A stretch of 64,000 nt of DNA from Mucilaginibacter sp. OK283 (GTDB taxonomy: Bacteria; Bacteroidota; Bacteroidia; Sphingobacteriales; Sphingobacteriaceae): assembly GCF_900110415.1 (NCBI RefSeq), contig NZ_FODR01000001.1:496001-560000 (forward strand), in the 5' to 3' direction. Below, piece after piece: positions 1 through 10,048 of this stretch. How positions within the stretch are numbered: position 1 is the stretch's first letter; each line of letters begins with the position of its first letter. The notes below the pieces were generated by a model. It saw only the letters and a program-made list of their open reading frames with translations. It made no database searches and was not told where the DNA came from. A program made the translations under genes and the position numbers.

Positions 1-1
1 C

Positions 2-517
2 CAAACCATTACCGTCATGCCCCGGTACATGATCATCAGTACCGATTTGATACACATGATCTCCGGCTCGTTTACCCGTAACAGTTTAAATGATTATAAC
101 ACTTTTTACAGCACCGATGCTGTATCGCGCAGCATAAAAACAAATCAATACATGCTGAGCTATAACATCAACTTCACCAAAAGAATGCTGAGTGCCTATG
201 TCAATATCTCCGACACCAAATTAAGCGGGCAGGGCATGAGCAACAGTTTTAGGTCGGTAACTGCAGGGGCTAACAAGGTTTTTTTTCAGAAACTGCAAAC
301 TGGTTTAAGCGGCACTTTTACCAGCAGCAAAGCCCTTGGCGGCGAGGATACATTTATCATCAATGGTACCGGCAGCCTGGGATACCGGGTTACCAATAAG
401 CAGCTGGTATCCTTTAATTTTTTCCTTACCAATAACAAGGCAAAAACTTCAGCGCCGCAGCTGCAACCAAATTTTACAGAAACACGCGGGGAATTAAGTT
501 ATCTACTAAGCTTTTAA
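2..517 (+). CDS. Outer-membrane beta-barrel protein, C-terminal part (5' truncated by window)
   Basis: The reading frame is open from base 2, so this is only the last ~171 residues of a longer protein; the ATG at 17 is internal. The visible part alternates polar and aromatic/hydrophobic residues in strand-like blocks and ends in Leu-Leu-Ser-Phe, the terminal Phe typical of outer-membrane barrels recognised by the BAM machinery. It precedes the TANFOR-type gene by 4 nt, so the two are probably one operon. It may be a partner or anchor for the large exported protein downstream. Family not identified; the barrel assignment rests on strand pattern and C-terminal residue only. Confidence 0.6.
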   Translation, partial: QTITVMPRYMIISTDLIHMISGSFTRNSLNDYNTFYSTDAVSRSIKTNQYMLSYNINFTKRMLSAYVNISDTKLSGQGMSNSFRSVTAGANKVFFQKLQTGLSGTFTSSKALGGEDTFIINGTGSLGYRVTNKQLVSFNFFLTNNKAKTSAPQLQPNFTETRGELSYLLSF

Positions 518-521
518 AAAC

Positions 522-3500
522 ATGAAAAAACTACTCTTATTTTTACTTATTTGTGTTGCCTGGCAACCTTTAAAAGCACAGGTCAGCGTATCGATACAGA
601 TTTTGCCGCCATATCCGCGTAAAATCACCGATTATTCGTCGCAGCCGCAGTTAATGGTAATTGCGGTTACAAACGTATCGTCTAAAAGGCAGCGCATCCA
701 GCTCAGGGGCACCGTTACAGGGGATAATGGCGTGATACTTGCCGTAAAGCCCAACTATAAAAGCCCCGCTGCCATTGAGCTTGATCCGGGACAAACCCGC
801 AGCTTTAACGGAAACGATATCAGTAAGTTTTTTGATTACACCCAGGTTAAATACTCCGGCATTACCCGAAGCGATTTCATCAACAAAAATGGATTACCCG
901 AGGGGAGTTACCGTTTTTGCGTACAGGCTTTTGATTACGATACCAATGCCCCGATAAGCCCCGATGAGCCGGTAGGCTGCAGCAATACATTTATCATAAG
1001 CAGCCTAGAGCCGCCAACCATCATCACACCGATGGAAGATGCGCAGTTATCAGATGCCCCAGGGCAAATCGTATTGATGCAATGGAGCACGCCGCCGGGT
1101 ACGTCGCCTCAAATCATGTCGTCGGTGCGGTATAAACTCAGGATGGTGGAAGTGATAGGTGATAGGAATCCGAGCAATGCGCTGATGTCGGCCACGCAGC
1201 CCTACTTTTTTGAAAAGGAAGTTACAGGCAATTCTTACATTTATAATGCTGCCGATCCGCAGCTTACGCCCGGCCGCCGTTACGCAATGCTGGTAGAAGC
1301 GTTTGACCCCTTTAATAATACCCCCTTTCGTAATAAAGGCCGCAGCGAGGTCAGGTCGTTCATTTACGGCGGGCCACCGATAGTAAAGATAGATACCTTA
1401 AAAGCAAAAGAGGAAGCCAAACAGAAAGCTCAATCGGTACAATACGCTACCAACACCATCAAAGGCAAGCTGTTATGGACGTTTAAAAAAACAGAGCCTC
1501 AATATTTCGGGTCGGCACCCGTCAGTGGTATGTCGGCTGCTATTCCGGTTCCAAGCAATACTAATGGAAAGGCCACGGCGCAGCCAATAGTATTAACCGG
1601 TGCACCTATACCAGGCCTCGCCTCTAGGCCAATATCGGGTTTGAGAACCCCTGTATTTAATGCGCCTAATGTTTTAAATGATTCCAGGATAGCCGCGGCC
1701 GCGCAGGTAGATCCGACCCTGATACCTTATGTGCCGGTACAAACCACAGCCGGATTGGGCGCGGGCGCTGTTATGACTACAACGGGAGGTACCAACCTCT
1801 CTTACAACGAAGACGCGATAGCTGTTGACAGCGCCACAGAACGTTACGCGCTGCCTAATACGGATATCGTCATTAAAGGCCTTGTTGATCCAAACTGGAA
1901 GACGACAAACGGTTTTTCGACCACGACAGCGGCCACACAAGCCACTAATTACACAAGTGACTTTTCGTATCTGGGCATGTATTCGTTCCCGGCAAGTAGT
2001 TTTGTAAACTCCATGTTCGATTTTAGTTTCGGTTTTCACTACAACTTAGATCCGCCACCGGTAGAGGAGTTGATAGCCACCAGTAAAACTGATGGCGGGG
2101 GTAATTTCGCTATCGATTTTACCCATCCTTCATATATGGGTTTAGCCAAATACACAAAACTGATCATTAGTATAACGTCTGAAAATTTTGAGCAGAAAAC
2201 TGTCGAAATTCCCATAAGTAAGCTCGATTCTACGGGGATGCGTGATATAGGACAGGTCCTTTTACTTGCCCGCACCTTGCGCTACACGCCCAAACTCACT
2301 TTAGATGATGTTGCCGATGCCAGCCAGGAAGATAAGATAGCGGTTGTACATATTTATCGTAATAAGATTGATTTTGAAAACGAGCCTTACCTATACCAGG
2401 AAGGAAATATTCCTTTTGAATCTAAACATGCCGTAACTATAAACGGCCGTAGTGTGGTTGAGGTTTCGGTTGATAGTGTAAAAATGGGCACCGGTGGCGG
2501 AACACTAAAGTATGGCAAGCTATTTTATGGCGGGCGTTTTTTAGTGGTTATTGAAAGCCATAACCAGCGTTTTAATGGTAAAACCACCGATCTGGAAGCG
2601 CATAACCTCTACCTCGCATCTAACCTGGTACTTAATGTTAAGGCCGATTACCGGTTAACAGCTACCCCGGCTTATGTATTTGGCGAAGTAAGGATGTCGC
2701 TCCCCACAGGTTTTGTGCCTGTTACGGGTGCCATAGTTAAGGTTGAATATAATACGGACGATTTATTGAACCCTGGCCCACCACCACTTACGGGTTCTGT
2801 AGTTGACTATTTAAAAAGAGAAGGCTCTAAAATAGCACTCGTTACAGGTGGCAATAATAACCAGGTGCCTATTGCAAGCGGGCTTATTGCGCGGCCATTA
2901 ATACTAAACTCGCTGTCAATTAGCGGCGGACGGCTTAACGGCCCTGCAACCATCCGTCCGGTGCCTGCTGTTTTAACAGCTCCGCTAGCACCTACACCCA
3001 TTTCAAGTACCGTTGCAAGCGATGTAAATAAGTTAAATTTGGTAGCGCAGAGCGTTTTAAGCCAGGTAGATGAACTAAACCTTGTGAAGGTTTTATCGGC
3101 CGATTATGGCCCATACAGCGCAAAAACCGATTCACTTGGCCGGTTTACCATTTCAAATTTACCCCAGCTAAAAGATGGCAGGAACTTTAAGGTAAAACTC
3201 ATTAAAGTAAGCAGCGAATTTCAGGACCTGGAAGTTACGCCCGATACAGTGCAAACTTTTCAGGCGTTGGCCAAAGGGTCAAACAGGGAAGTAATATTCA
3301 GCATCAAACCAGATATTGTGAGTGTAGTGGGCAGGGCTGTTTCATCTACCAAACAAGCCATTCCAAATGCCCGCCTGCATTTTGTTAACTCAACGGTTTA
3401 TTTCAATTCGGGCGAGGATGGGCTTTTCCAGACAAGCTATTACCAGGGTAACCATAAGTTGATGATAGAGAAGGAGGGATACATTTCACAAACCATAGAT

Positions 3501-6500
3501 GTCGTGATTCCAGCACCTCCAAAAGCTAATGCTAATCCCACGCCGGGCAATAGCACTGGAATTGTTTTACAGAATCCCGGAGTTGTTTTTAATCCCGGAC
3601 GAATTATCAACCCGATATTTAATCCCGGCGATAACATAGCAAAGCTTAACCAGCTTAATGCCAATATTTTTACAACCCGTAGTATCCAGGCGTCAATTAA
3701 CCGGGGATTTGTTTATAAAACAAGCATGTTTGGTTTTGCAGGGCCAACAATAGCAAGCGCCACATCACCGGCAATAGGCGATGTAAAACAGGTAACAAAT
3801 GCGCTGGTACTTAATAATACACCCGGTGCTGCCGGAAGTATATTTGCCAATAACCCGATAATTAACAGTCCTGTTACCGACAGGAACATTATCAACAATG
3901 TTCAAATGAGGGCTTCGGCTATCCAATTTGCCGACCTCTATTCAAAAAATCTTCACAATAACCCGCTGGTTCAATCGGCCGTGCGCACTATTGATATGGG
4001 TGATTGCGGTAACCTGGTACGTCGTACGGGGAGGGTCAGGTTTAAAATTTCAGACCCGAATGGCGTGCCGGTAAATAATGCTACCATTGCCCTGTTTGAT
4101 ACATCGCACGTAGCACAAAATGGCGAATGGTTTTACGAGGGTTTTGGTGGCCACGCCAAAGTAAGCGTAATGCCGCCAGGTGGATCGGGTCTTGTGGCTG
4201 TTGAGCAGACGGTAAACGTGATTGAGGATGGTACCGAAGTTACCAAGGTTATTAAGCTTGTAAAAGGTACAATGGTTAGCGGGGTTGTTACCGCGGCTGG
4301 GCACAACATAAGCGGCGCTGTTATTGAAGTTGAAGGCCAGCCATACCTTAACACCCTTACCGGGGCCGACGGCCGTTACCAGATCAGCCTGCCTCCCACA
4401 GAGACCAATCTTCCCCCCGGAAGTATCAGTCTTAAAGCATCAAAATCTGGTTTTATATCATTAGCCAAAAATGTGATAGTTGGCGTTTCGCCATTGACCG
4501 TTGATTTTACGCTTGGCGACGGCGGCGGTAAAAACATCAGCAGTTTATTGGGCTTCCCGGTGGCACTTGATCAAATGATACCCGATGGAGCCAATGCCTA
4601 CCGGGTGAGTGGTGCCTTCAATGATCTTACTCCGCTTTTTCCGGCATTGAGCAGCCATGATAAAATAGCGCTGAAGTTTACCAATGTACGGGTTACGTTT
4701 GATGCATCAAACAACCCGATACCAGAGGGAAATAAGGTACAAACCGATGAGACGCAACTATCGCTCAAGGTATTTAACTTTTTACCGCTAATACTTAAGC
4801 CTGATGGAGAAACCCTGGTTGTTACCGGTACAACAGGTGGTAAAGGAGAGATAAAGGGCAAGCTGCAGTTAGATATGACCGATGTAACAAACAGCCGGGG
4901 TTACCTGCTGGCCAAAAGTTACATACCGCAGTTAATACCAGATAACACCTCATCGCCCGAGGTACCTGTTTTTAGCTCGGGCGGGGTACCATCTGCATTA
5001 ACCAAACTGAAGTTTACGGGACCAGATGCCGACGTGACGGATTGGGAAGCCGAGGTATACGGCTTTAAAGCGAAAATAGCTTTTGCCGCCAGTTATGTTG
5101 ATCAGCAAGGCATTCACCTGCAGGGATCGGTAAGTACACCTGACCTGGGCGTTATAAAAACCATCAACTTAAAAATTGAAGATTTTGTGCTGAACCCGCA
5201 GTTACAGATCAGCAAATTAAAAATAGTAGCTACCGATCTGCCCAAACTATCTATCGGTAGCTGGGAAGCTTCGCTGGCCTCGCTGGTGTTTACTGAAGAC
5301 GGCTTTAATTTTGGCGGCAGCATTACCGTGCAAATTCCAAAGTCCGCACCATCTACAGTGAGCTTTTCAGACCTGCGGGTTGGTAAGGATATTTTTTACG
5401 GCGGCAGCTTCAAAATCCCCGATGAGGGTTTAAACCTGCTGAATGTGGTAAAACTGATGCCGGGTAGTACACCACTTAGCTTTGGTAAGGCTCCGGGTTC
5501 ATCGGCCTATAAACTGGCCGGATCTGGCAAGATTAAGTTTGATACGTTTATCACTAAAGAGATCAACTTGCCTGTTTTTGAAATACAAACTGATGGGCGG
5601 TTTATGATAGATGCGCCGACAGATTTCTCGGCCGATTTCGCCTTTGCCCAATTCAAAGTGCAAAGCATCCAGTTCAACACTACCGACCAAATTCCTTTTA
5701 TCGGCGTACAGGGTGAATTTACAGTAGATGTGCCAATGGTTAAATTCACGGCAGGTGATATCCGCTTTAAAGCTAAAGCAGGCGGTGGGGTAGAGGCTTC
5801 GGTAAGTAAGCTTGGTGCCACAATCGATATCCCGGTAATGAAATCAGAGATCCAGGTGGGTATCAAGGATAATGGTTTTGACGGCGCGGGATCATTATCA
5901 ATACCGGGCACGCCTATAAATGCCTCGATTGATTTTCATTACTATAAAGTAACCGGGGGTATTGATGTAGGGGCAGCCTTTAGTATGGGCACCGTAATAC
6001 CTGTTGGGGTTATTACTATTGAGCGTGTAGGCGGCGGTTTCAATTACAATAGCGCGGAGAAGAAATTTAAGATAGATATAAACGGAGATGTATCGTTTTC
6101 AGGAACCGGCACGCTGGTTAAACTCGCCCCTATCGGCGTATCTGTTGAGAGCGGGCCGGTTATTAAAGGGTACGCTACCCTGCAGGTTGCAGATTACCTG
6201 AACCTGGCCCATGCCGATCTGGTGCTGGATATACCTAACCAATATTTTACGGTAGCCGTCACCTCAGATATTGAGCCGATAAAAGGATTGCTGAAAGCTC
6301 ATATCCAGGGCGATTTGGTGTTAAGCGGTAAAAGTACCGACAAGTATGTGTTCCTTGGATGCGGCATGGATCTTTCGCTGTTAGGCCTCATCAATGCCCG
6401 GGCAGATTATGCCATGGCGATAGGCCTCAAAAATCCGCGTACCCGTACCGACAGGCTCTCGTATTATTTTGCCAATGCAGCGCCGGAGTATATCAATACC

Positions 6501-6980
6501 GAGTTTTCGGGCATCTACCTCAACAGTACAGCTTCGCTCGGAATTCCCGAAAATAAGGCTATTGGTTTTGATGTTTATGTAGCCAGCGCCAGCGTTTGGT
6601 TTTATACGGAATCGAAATCAACCCTGTTGCTCAATTTTGCCGAAAATAGCTATATGCTTGGCTTATCAGGCAAATATGGGGGCGGTGCCAAAGCATGCGC
6701 CATTGGTTTATGCGTAAGCGCCGGTTTTCAGGCTTGTTATGATATCCGCGGTGGCCGTAATGATACGGATGGCTGGTTTATTTCAGGATCTGCAGGTGGC
6801 AGGGCCGACTTTAGTATAGGTAATTGCAGCCCCAGCTGTAATTCGATAGATACCTGCTGGGACCTGCCACCCGCCGGTGCCAAAGTTTGCGCTACCGCCA
6901 ATGTCGACCTCGGTTACTCGCAACGCAAAGGACTCAATTTTGGTATTCACGTAGGCGGCGACCGTTCGGTATGCCCTTAA
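522..6980 (+). CDS. Giant TANFOR-type exported protein (2152 aa)
   Basis: Residues 1-19 form a Sec signal peptide ending in Lys-Ala-Gln. The region up to about residue 280 resembles the TANFOR domain of Bacteroidota surface proteins: pro-rich opening, a conserved two-Cys segment around FCVQAF...GCSNTF, and an FN3-like module. Carboxypeptidase-regulatory-like Ig folds follow near residues 930-990 and 1250-1320 (typical GADGRYQISLP and GFISLAKNV patterns). The C-terminal half is repetitive beta-rich sequence rich in Gly/Val/Asp, and the last ~100 residues hold about nine Cys, suggesting disulfide-stapled ends. It sits 4 nt after the barrel gene and 10 nt before the FN3 gene. Probable cell-surface structural or gliding/adhesion role; function not known. 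Confidence 0.75.
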   Translation: MKKLLLFLLICVAWQPLKAQVSVSIQILPPYPRKITDYSSQPQLMVIAVTNVSSKRQRIQLRGTVTGDNGVILAVKPNYKSPAAIELDPGQTRSFNGNDISKFFDYTQVKYSGITRSDFINKNGLPEGSYRFCVQAFDYDTNAPISPDEPVGCSNTFIISSLEPPTIITPMEDAQLSDAPGQIVLMQWSTPPGTSPQIMSSVRYKLRMVEVIGDRNPSNALMSATQPYFFEKEVTGNSYIYNAADPQLTPGRRYAMLVEAFDPFNNTPFRNKGRSEVRSFIYGGPPIVKIDTLKAKEEAKQKAQSVQYATNTIKGKLLWTFKKTEPQYFGSAPVSGMSAAIPVPSNTNGKATAQPIVLTGAPIPGLASRPISGLRTPVFNAPNVLNDSRIAAAAQVDPTLIPYVPVQTTAGLGAGAVMTTTGGTNLSYNEDAIAVDSATERYALPNTDIVIKGLVDPNWKTTNGFSTTTAATQATNYTSDFSYLGMYSFPASSFVNSMFDFSFGFHYNLDPPPVEELIATSKTDGGGNFAIDFTHPSYMGLAKYTKLIISITSENFEQKTVEIPISKLDSTGMRDIGQVLLLARTLRYTPKLTLDDVADASQEDKIAVVHIYRNKIDFENEPYLYQEGNIPFESKHAVTINGRSVVEVSVDSVKMGTGGGTLKYGKLFYGGRFLVVIESHNQRFNGKTTDLEAHNLYLASNLVLNVKADYRLTATPAYVFGEVRMSLPTGFVPVTGAIVKVEYNTDDLLNPGPPPLTGSVVDYLKREGSKIALVTGGNNNQVPIASGLIARPLILNSLSISGGRLNGPATIRPVPAVLTAPLAPTPISSTVASDVNKLNLVAQSVLSQVDELNLVKVLSADYGPYSAKTDSLGRFTISNLPQLKDGRNFKVKLIKVSSEFQDLEVTPDTVQTFQALAKGSNREVIFSIKPDIVSVVGRAVSSTKQAIPNARLHFVNSTVYFNSGEDGLFQTSYYQGNHKLMIEKEGYISQTIDVVIPAPPKANANPTPGNSTGIVLQNPGVVFNPGRIINPIFNPGDNIAKLNQLNANIFTTRSIQASINRGFVYKTSMFGFAGPTIASATSPAIGDVKQVTNALVLNNTPGAAGSIFANNPIINSPVTDRNIINNVQMRASAIQFADLYSKNLHNNPLVQSAVRTIDMGDCGNLVRRTGRVRFKISDPNGVPVNNATIALFDTSHVAQNGEWFYEGFGGHAKVSVMPPGGSGLVAVEQTVNVIEDGTEVTKVIKLVKGTMVSGVVTAAGHNISGAVIEVEGQPYLNTLTGADGRYQISLPPTETNLPPGSISLKASKSGFISLAKNVIVGVSPLTVDFTLGDGGGKNISSLLGFPVALDQMIPDGANAYRVSGAFNDLTPLFPALSSHDKIALKFTNVRVTFDASNNPIPEGNKVQTDETQLSLKVFNFLPLILKPDGETLVVTGTTGGKGEIKGKLQLDMTDVTNSRGYLLAKSYIPQLIPDNTSSPEVPVFSSGGVPSALTKLKFTGPDADVTDWEAEVYGFKAKIAFAASYVDQQGIHLQGSVSTPDLGVIKTINLKIEDFVLNPQLQISKLKIVATDLPKLSIGSWEASLASLVFTEDGFNFGGSITVQIPKSAPSTVSFSDLRVGKDIFYGGSFKIPDEGLNLLNVVKLMPGSTPLSFGKAPGSSAYKLAGSGKIKFDTFITKEINLPVFEIQTDGRFMIDAPTDFSADFAFAQFKVQSIQFNTTDQIPFIGVQGEFTVDVPMVKFTAGDIRFKAKAGGGVEASVSKLGATIDIPVMKSEIQVGIKDNGFDGAGSLSIPGTPINASIDFHYYKVTGGIDVGAAFSMGTVIPVGVITIERVGGGFNYNSAEKKFKIDINGDVSFSGTGTLVKLAPIGVSVESGPVIKGYATLQVADYLNLAHADLVLDIPNQYFTVAVTSDIEPIKGLLKAHIQGDLVLSGKSTDKYVFLGCGMDLSLLGLINARADYAMAIGLKNPRTRTDRLSYYFANAAPEYINTEFSGIYLNSTASLGIPENKAIGFDVYVASASVWFYTESKSTLLLNFAENSYMLGLSGKYGGGAKACAIGLCVSAGFQACYDIRGGRNDTDGWFISGSAGGRADFSIGNCSPSCNSIDTCWDLPPAGAKVCATANVDLGYSQRKGLNFGIHVGGDRSVCP

Positions 6981-6990
6981 TTTTAAACTG

Positions 6991-8997
6991 ATGAAAAGAT
7001 TTAATTTAATTATAGCATTACTAATTGCGGCCATGGGCTTAAGTGCCCAGCAAATACAAACCGGGGTAGTGGGCGGCCACCTGCTACCATCAGATAAGCA
7101 AGTAACTGTAATGGTGAACGCGCCCGATGCCGGCTCTAAATCGCTTAATATTTTCAAAAAATATAAAAGGTATGAGGTCAGTAAAGATCAAAACGGAACA
7201 GGGAACTTTAAAAAACAGGCTACGGTAACTTTTCCCGTTTCCTATTCCGAATTTAAAAAACGCGCGGGATCATCGTTGGCTGATGAGTTTAAGATCCAGG
7301 TAAAAGCGAAGGACGATGCCGAAGCCTGGGCTATCCTGCAAAGCGGTGATGTGCAAAAAATAGGTTATTTTTTTCTTTCCAGGGAGTTTTTGGAAAGCAT
7401 TGGGATGATGTGGACAGATACCGACGTGAAGGGTAATTCGCCGGTTACGGTGTACCGGGTTTCGGCTGTTGACGCCGGCGGGAAAGCAGAGGTGATTTAT
7501 ACCGAAGTTGTTTCAGCGGTAAAACGGGTGCCGTTCCCCAGGTTTAAATTGAACAGGGCGTTGGTTGCCGATAGCGTGGTTCAGCTTACATGGTCCATCC
7601 CCGCTCCGGCGTCAAACCCTGCCGTTTTTGCCTCGGTGTATAAAAAATCGTCAACCTCAAAACGCTTCACCGTGGTTGCCGAACGTTTGATAGTTTATAA
7701 CCGCGACGATAGTTTGCATGTTTATTTTACTGAAAAGGTAAACCCTGGCGAATTGCTTACCTATTATATGCAACCTTATGATATGGCCGGCAACAGGGGG
7801 GCGGGCTCTGATCCAACCAGTCATCTCACCAAATCATTTAAAAGTATTGCTGCTATTAGCGGTTTCAAAGTAAAAGATACCACCAACGCGCTTTATTTGA
7901 GTTGGAACGCATTACCGAGGCAGGCTGTTTACTCTGGTATCCAGATTCTTAAATCCCGATCGGCTCAAAAGGATTTTGTGGTTGCAGATACGCTTTCACC
8001 TAACGCCGTTAACTACCTGGACCGGAAAGTGCTGCCCAACATGGTATATTATTACCAGGTACGGCCTTTACTGGTGCCGTATCCGGGTTTTAAGATGCTG
8101 CCTACCGCTACTGCAAATGGCTCGATGCAGGTAAAAAAGGAACGACCATCAAAACCGGGCGGACTGACCGCCAAGCAGGATAGCACCCGATTTATTGTGC
8201 TGAGCTGGGATAAAAACCCCGAACTCGATCTTTTTGCCTACTATGTACTTCGCGGCACCTCTGCAAAGGATATGCGGGTCATTTCGCCGCCTATCCGTGA
8301 CACGGTTTATCGCGACTCGATGAAATATCTCAATGGTGCAACGCAATATATATACGCTGTGCAAGTAATGAACCTGGCACAAAATATGAGCGACCTATCC
8401 GCACCCGTAGGTATCCGTCCGCTTAAGGCCCAATATGTGGCATCGCCGGCCGGCGTACAAAGCCGCTGGGCCGATAAGGCTGTTAATCTTCAGTGGGAAA
8501 ATACCGTCGCTGTTTATGATAACGTGATTGGATATATTGTTTTCAGGCGGGAGAAAGGAGAGCCTCTTTTTAAGGTGATATCAAAAGTAGAGCGCCTGCC
8601 ATTCTTCAGGGATACGCTTGTTACACCGGGCAAAACTTACGAATATGGTATTAGCTCAGTTGATGCTTTTGCCAATCAAAGCCTCTTATCGCCGCTTACG
8701 GAATTGATGATACCGACCGATGATTTTATTGCCCCGCCATCAGATCTGTATCTGACCAATAAACCAGAAGGCGTAGGGCTCAGCTGGCCGGGGAACGACC
8801 GTGGTAACCATTATGTTATTTACCGCAGGCCGGCCTCATCCAAAACATTTAGCAAAGTAGCTATGGTTGAAAATGCCAGCACTTACCTGGATAAAACGGC
8901 AGTGCCCGGGGTTTTATATGTTTACAAACTCACGGCCCTCCTGGATCAAATAGAAAGTAAAGCCGGGCAGGAAAAAGCGGTCAGGCGGCAAAAGTGA
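6991..8997 (+). CDS. Fibronectin type III repeat exported protein (668 aa)
   Basis: A signal peptide spans residues 1-19 (ending LSAQ). From about residue 190 on there are four to five FN3-like repeats with the recurring pattern LxWxxxP...Y.V.R......F......T.Y.D....PG..Y.Y.V.A (for example QLTWSIPAP, YLSWNALPR, VLSWDKNPE, NLQWENTVA, GLSWPGNDR). No catalytic domain is seen. It starts 10 nt after the giant TANFOR-type gene, so it is the last gene of a three-gene surface operon. It is likely a secreted or surface scaffold for the large protein; ligand unknown. Confidence 0.75.
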   Translation: MKRFNLIIALLIAAMGLSAQQIQTGVVGGHLLPSDKQVTVMVNAPDAGSKSLNIFKKYKRYEVSKDQNGTGNFKKQATVTFPVSYSEFKKRAGSSLADEFKIQVKAKDDAEAWAILQSGDVQKIGYFFLSREFLESIGMMWTDTDVKGNSPVTVYRVSAVDAGGKAEVIYTEVVSAVKRVPFPRFKLNRALVADSVVQLTWSIPAPASNPAVFASVYKKSSTSKRFTVVAERLIVYNRDDSLHVYFTEKVNPGELLTYYMQPYDMAGNRGAGSDPTSHLTKSFKSIAAISGFKVKDTTNALYLSWNALPRQAVYSGIQILKSRSAQKDFVVADTLSPNAVNYLDRKVLPNMVYYYQVRPLLVPYPGFKMLPTATANGSMQVKKERPSKPGGLTAKQDSTRFIVLSWDKNPELDLFAYYVLRGTSAKDMRVISPPIRDTVYRDSMKYLNGATQYIYAVQVMNLAQNMSDLSAPVGIRPLKAQYVASPAGVQSRWADKAVNLQWENTVAVYDNVIGYIVFRREKGEPLFKVISKVERLPFFRDTLVTPGKTYEYGISSVDAFANQSLLSPLTELMIPTDDFIAPPSDLYLTNKPEGVGLSWPGNDRGNHYVIYRRPASSKTFSKVAMVENASTYLDKTAVPGVLYVYKLTALLDQIESKAGQEKAVRRQK

Positions 8998-10048
8998 GAT
9001 ATGCCTGGAACGTTTGATGCATTGTAGTACAAGTTTTAAGCCGATGTGCTGTTTGTGCCAATGGTGGGGAACGGTTGGTCGCAAATTGCGGGTGTGTGTT
9101 AAGTTTTTTATTAGATTTTTGTTTTTCTACATTTGAAAAACCAATTTTTAATTTTTTTCGCCCTTTGCTAAATCCATTAAGTAAAAATTCCGGAGATGAT
9201 TTTGAAAGATAAAAACAAGATTTCAAGTACCTGAAATTTTCAAATGTAGATTATCGATTTTTTGTGTTTTGTGCATAGTCTAAGGAGCACAAAACATCAA
9301 TATAAAAAAATGGTGTTATTTTTTGTAAATAAAGAATCTTCAAAAGTCTGAATAATCTGGTTCTTTTTCTAACACATTTTGGGCGCCTTTTTTTCATTGT
9401 TCTCTTTGACCGCGCTGATTATCTGGATAAAACCTGGTCGCCTTCAGTTTCTTTTCTAAGAATAAACGAACAAGTTTAAACGCTGCTTTTTGTAAATCTT
9501 CCAGAACCCGGATCAGATTCCCTCCTACACCCTCTTCCAAATGTTTGTTTTTGTCGGCTATTGCGTCTTTGCATGTAGTAAACAAAACTCCTTTGCCGGG
9601 TCTGAGTTGATGGATCATGCTACAGCGCAGCTTTTTGTAATTAGTGTTGATGAGTTGCTTTTGTAAATCGGAGGAGATTTTTTTAGCAATCTTTTAACGC
9701 TTTATTAAATCGGGCTCTGACAATATCTCTTTGCTCGATCATAGGCATGTCAAATGAGAATTTGCCCGCCGTTTGGATATAAATGTACACGATGTCAATA
9801 AAAATGTATGATTTTGCAACTGTTTTGGAAACTATTATGGGTTCATTTGTATTACACAGCAGATAAATAACATAACTAATATATGGCTGCCAGCGTATTG
9901 AGCAAAAATATTTTAAAGCGTATAGCAGTATTTAAAACCCGGCCAGTTATGATATGTTTTTATCATATATAGCTTACGTTACCCGTTTACAAAAAGAAAT
10001 TGATTAGAACATTCTTAACCTGCCAGAAAATAACGCCTGTAATAAACT
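8998..10048. other. Gene-poor 1-kb gap
   Basis: AT-rich spacer between the surface operon and the mannan locus. A 74-codon minus-strand frame (9394-9618, very Lys/Arg/Gln-rich C-terminus, no recognisable domain) has no convincing support and may be a gene remnant. A 9-bp perfect inverted repeat lies at 9266-9274/9287-9295 (GTTTTGTGC / GCACAAAAC). A longer-range inverted repeat at 9126/9250 is listed separately. No convincing RNA gene is visible. Confidence 0.4.
9126..9250. repeat. 125-bp element bounded by 14-bp perfect inverted repeats
   Basis: TCTACATTTGAAAA at 9126-9139 is repeated as its exact reverse complement at 9237-9250, with 97 AT-rich bases between. Size and architecture fit a small miniature inverted-repeat element or an RNA stem closing a large loop. 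No clear target-site duplication could be seen beside the ends. Low confidence in its nature; the repeat itself is certain. Confidence 0.4.

Noticed and set aside
1674..2039. 121-codon minus frame inside the giant surface gene, and other long opposite-strand frames in the large genes
   Set aside because: Composition is that of a shadow frame; the plus-strand genes have clear domains and signal peptides.
9394..9618. 74-codon minus frame in the 9-kb gap as a gene
   Set aside because: No domain and no neighbour context; kept only as a note in the gap entry.
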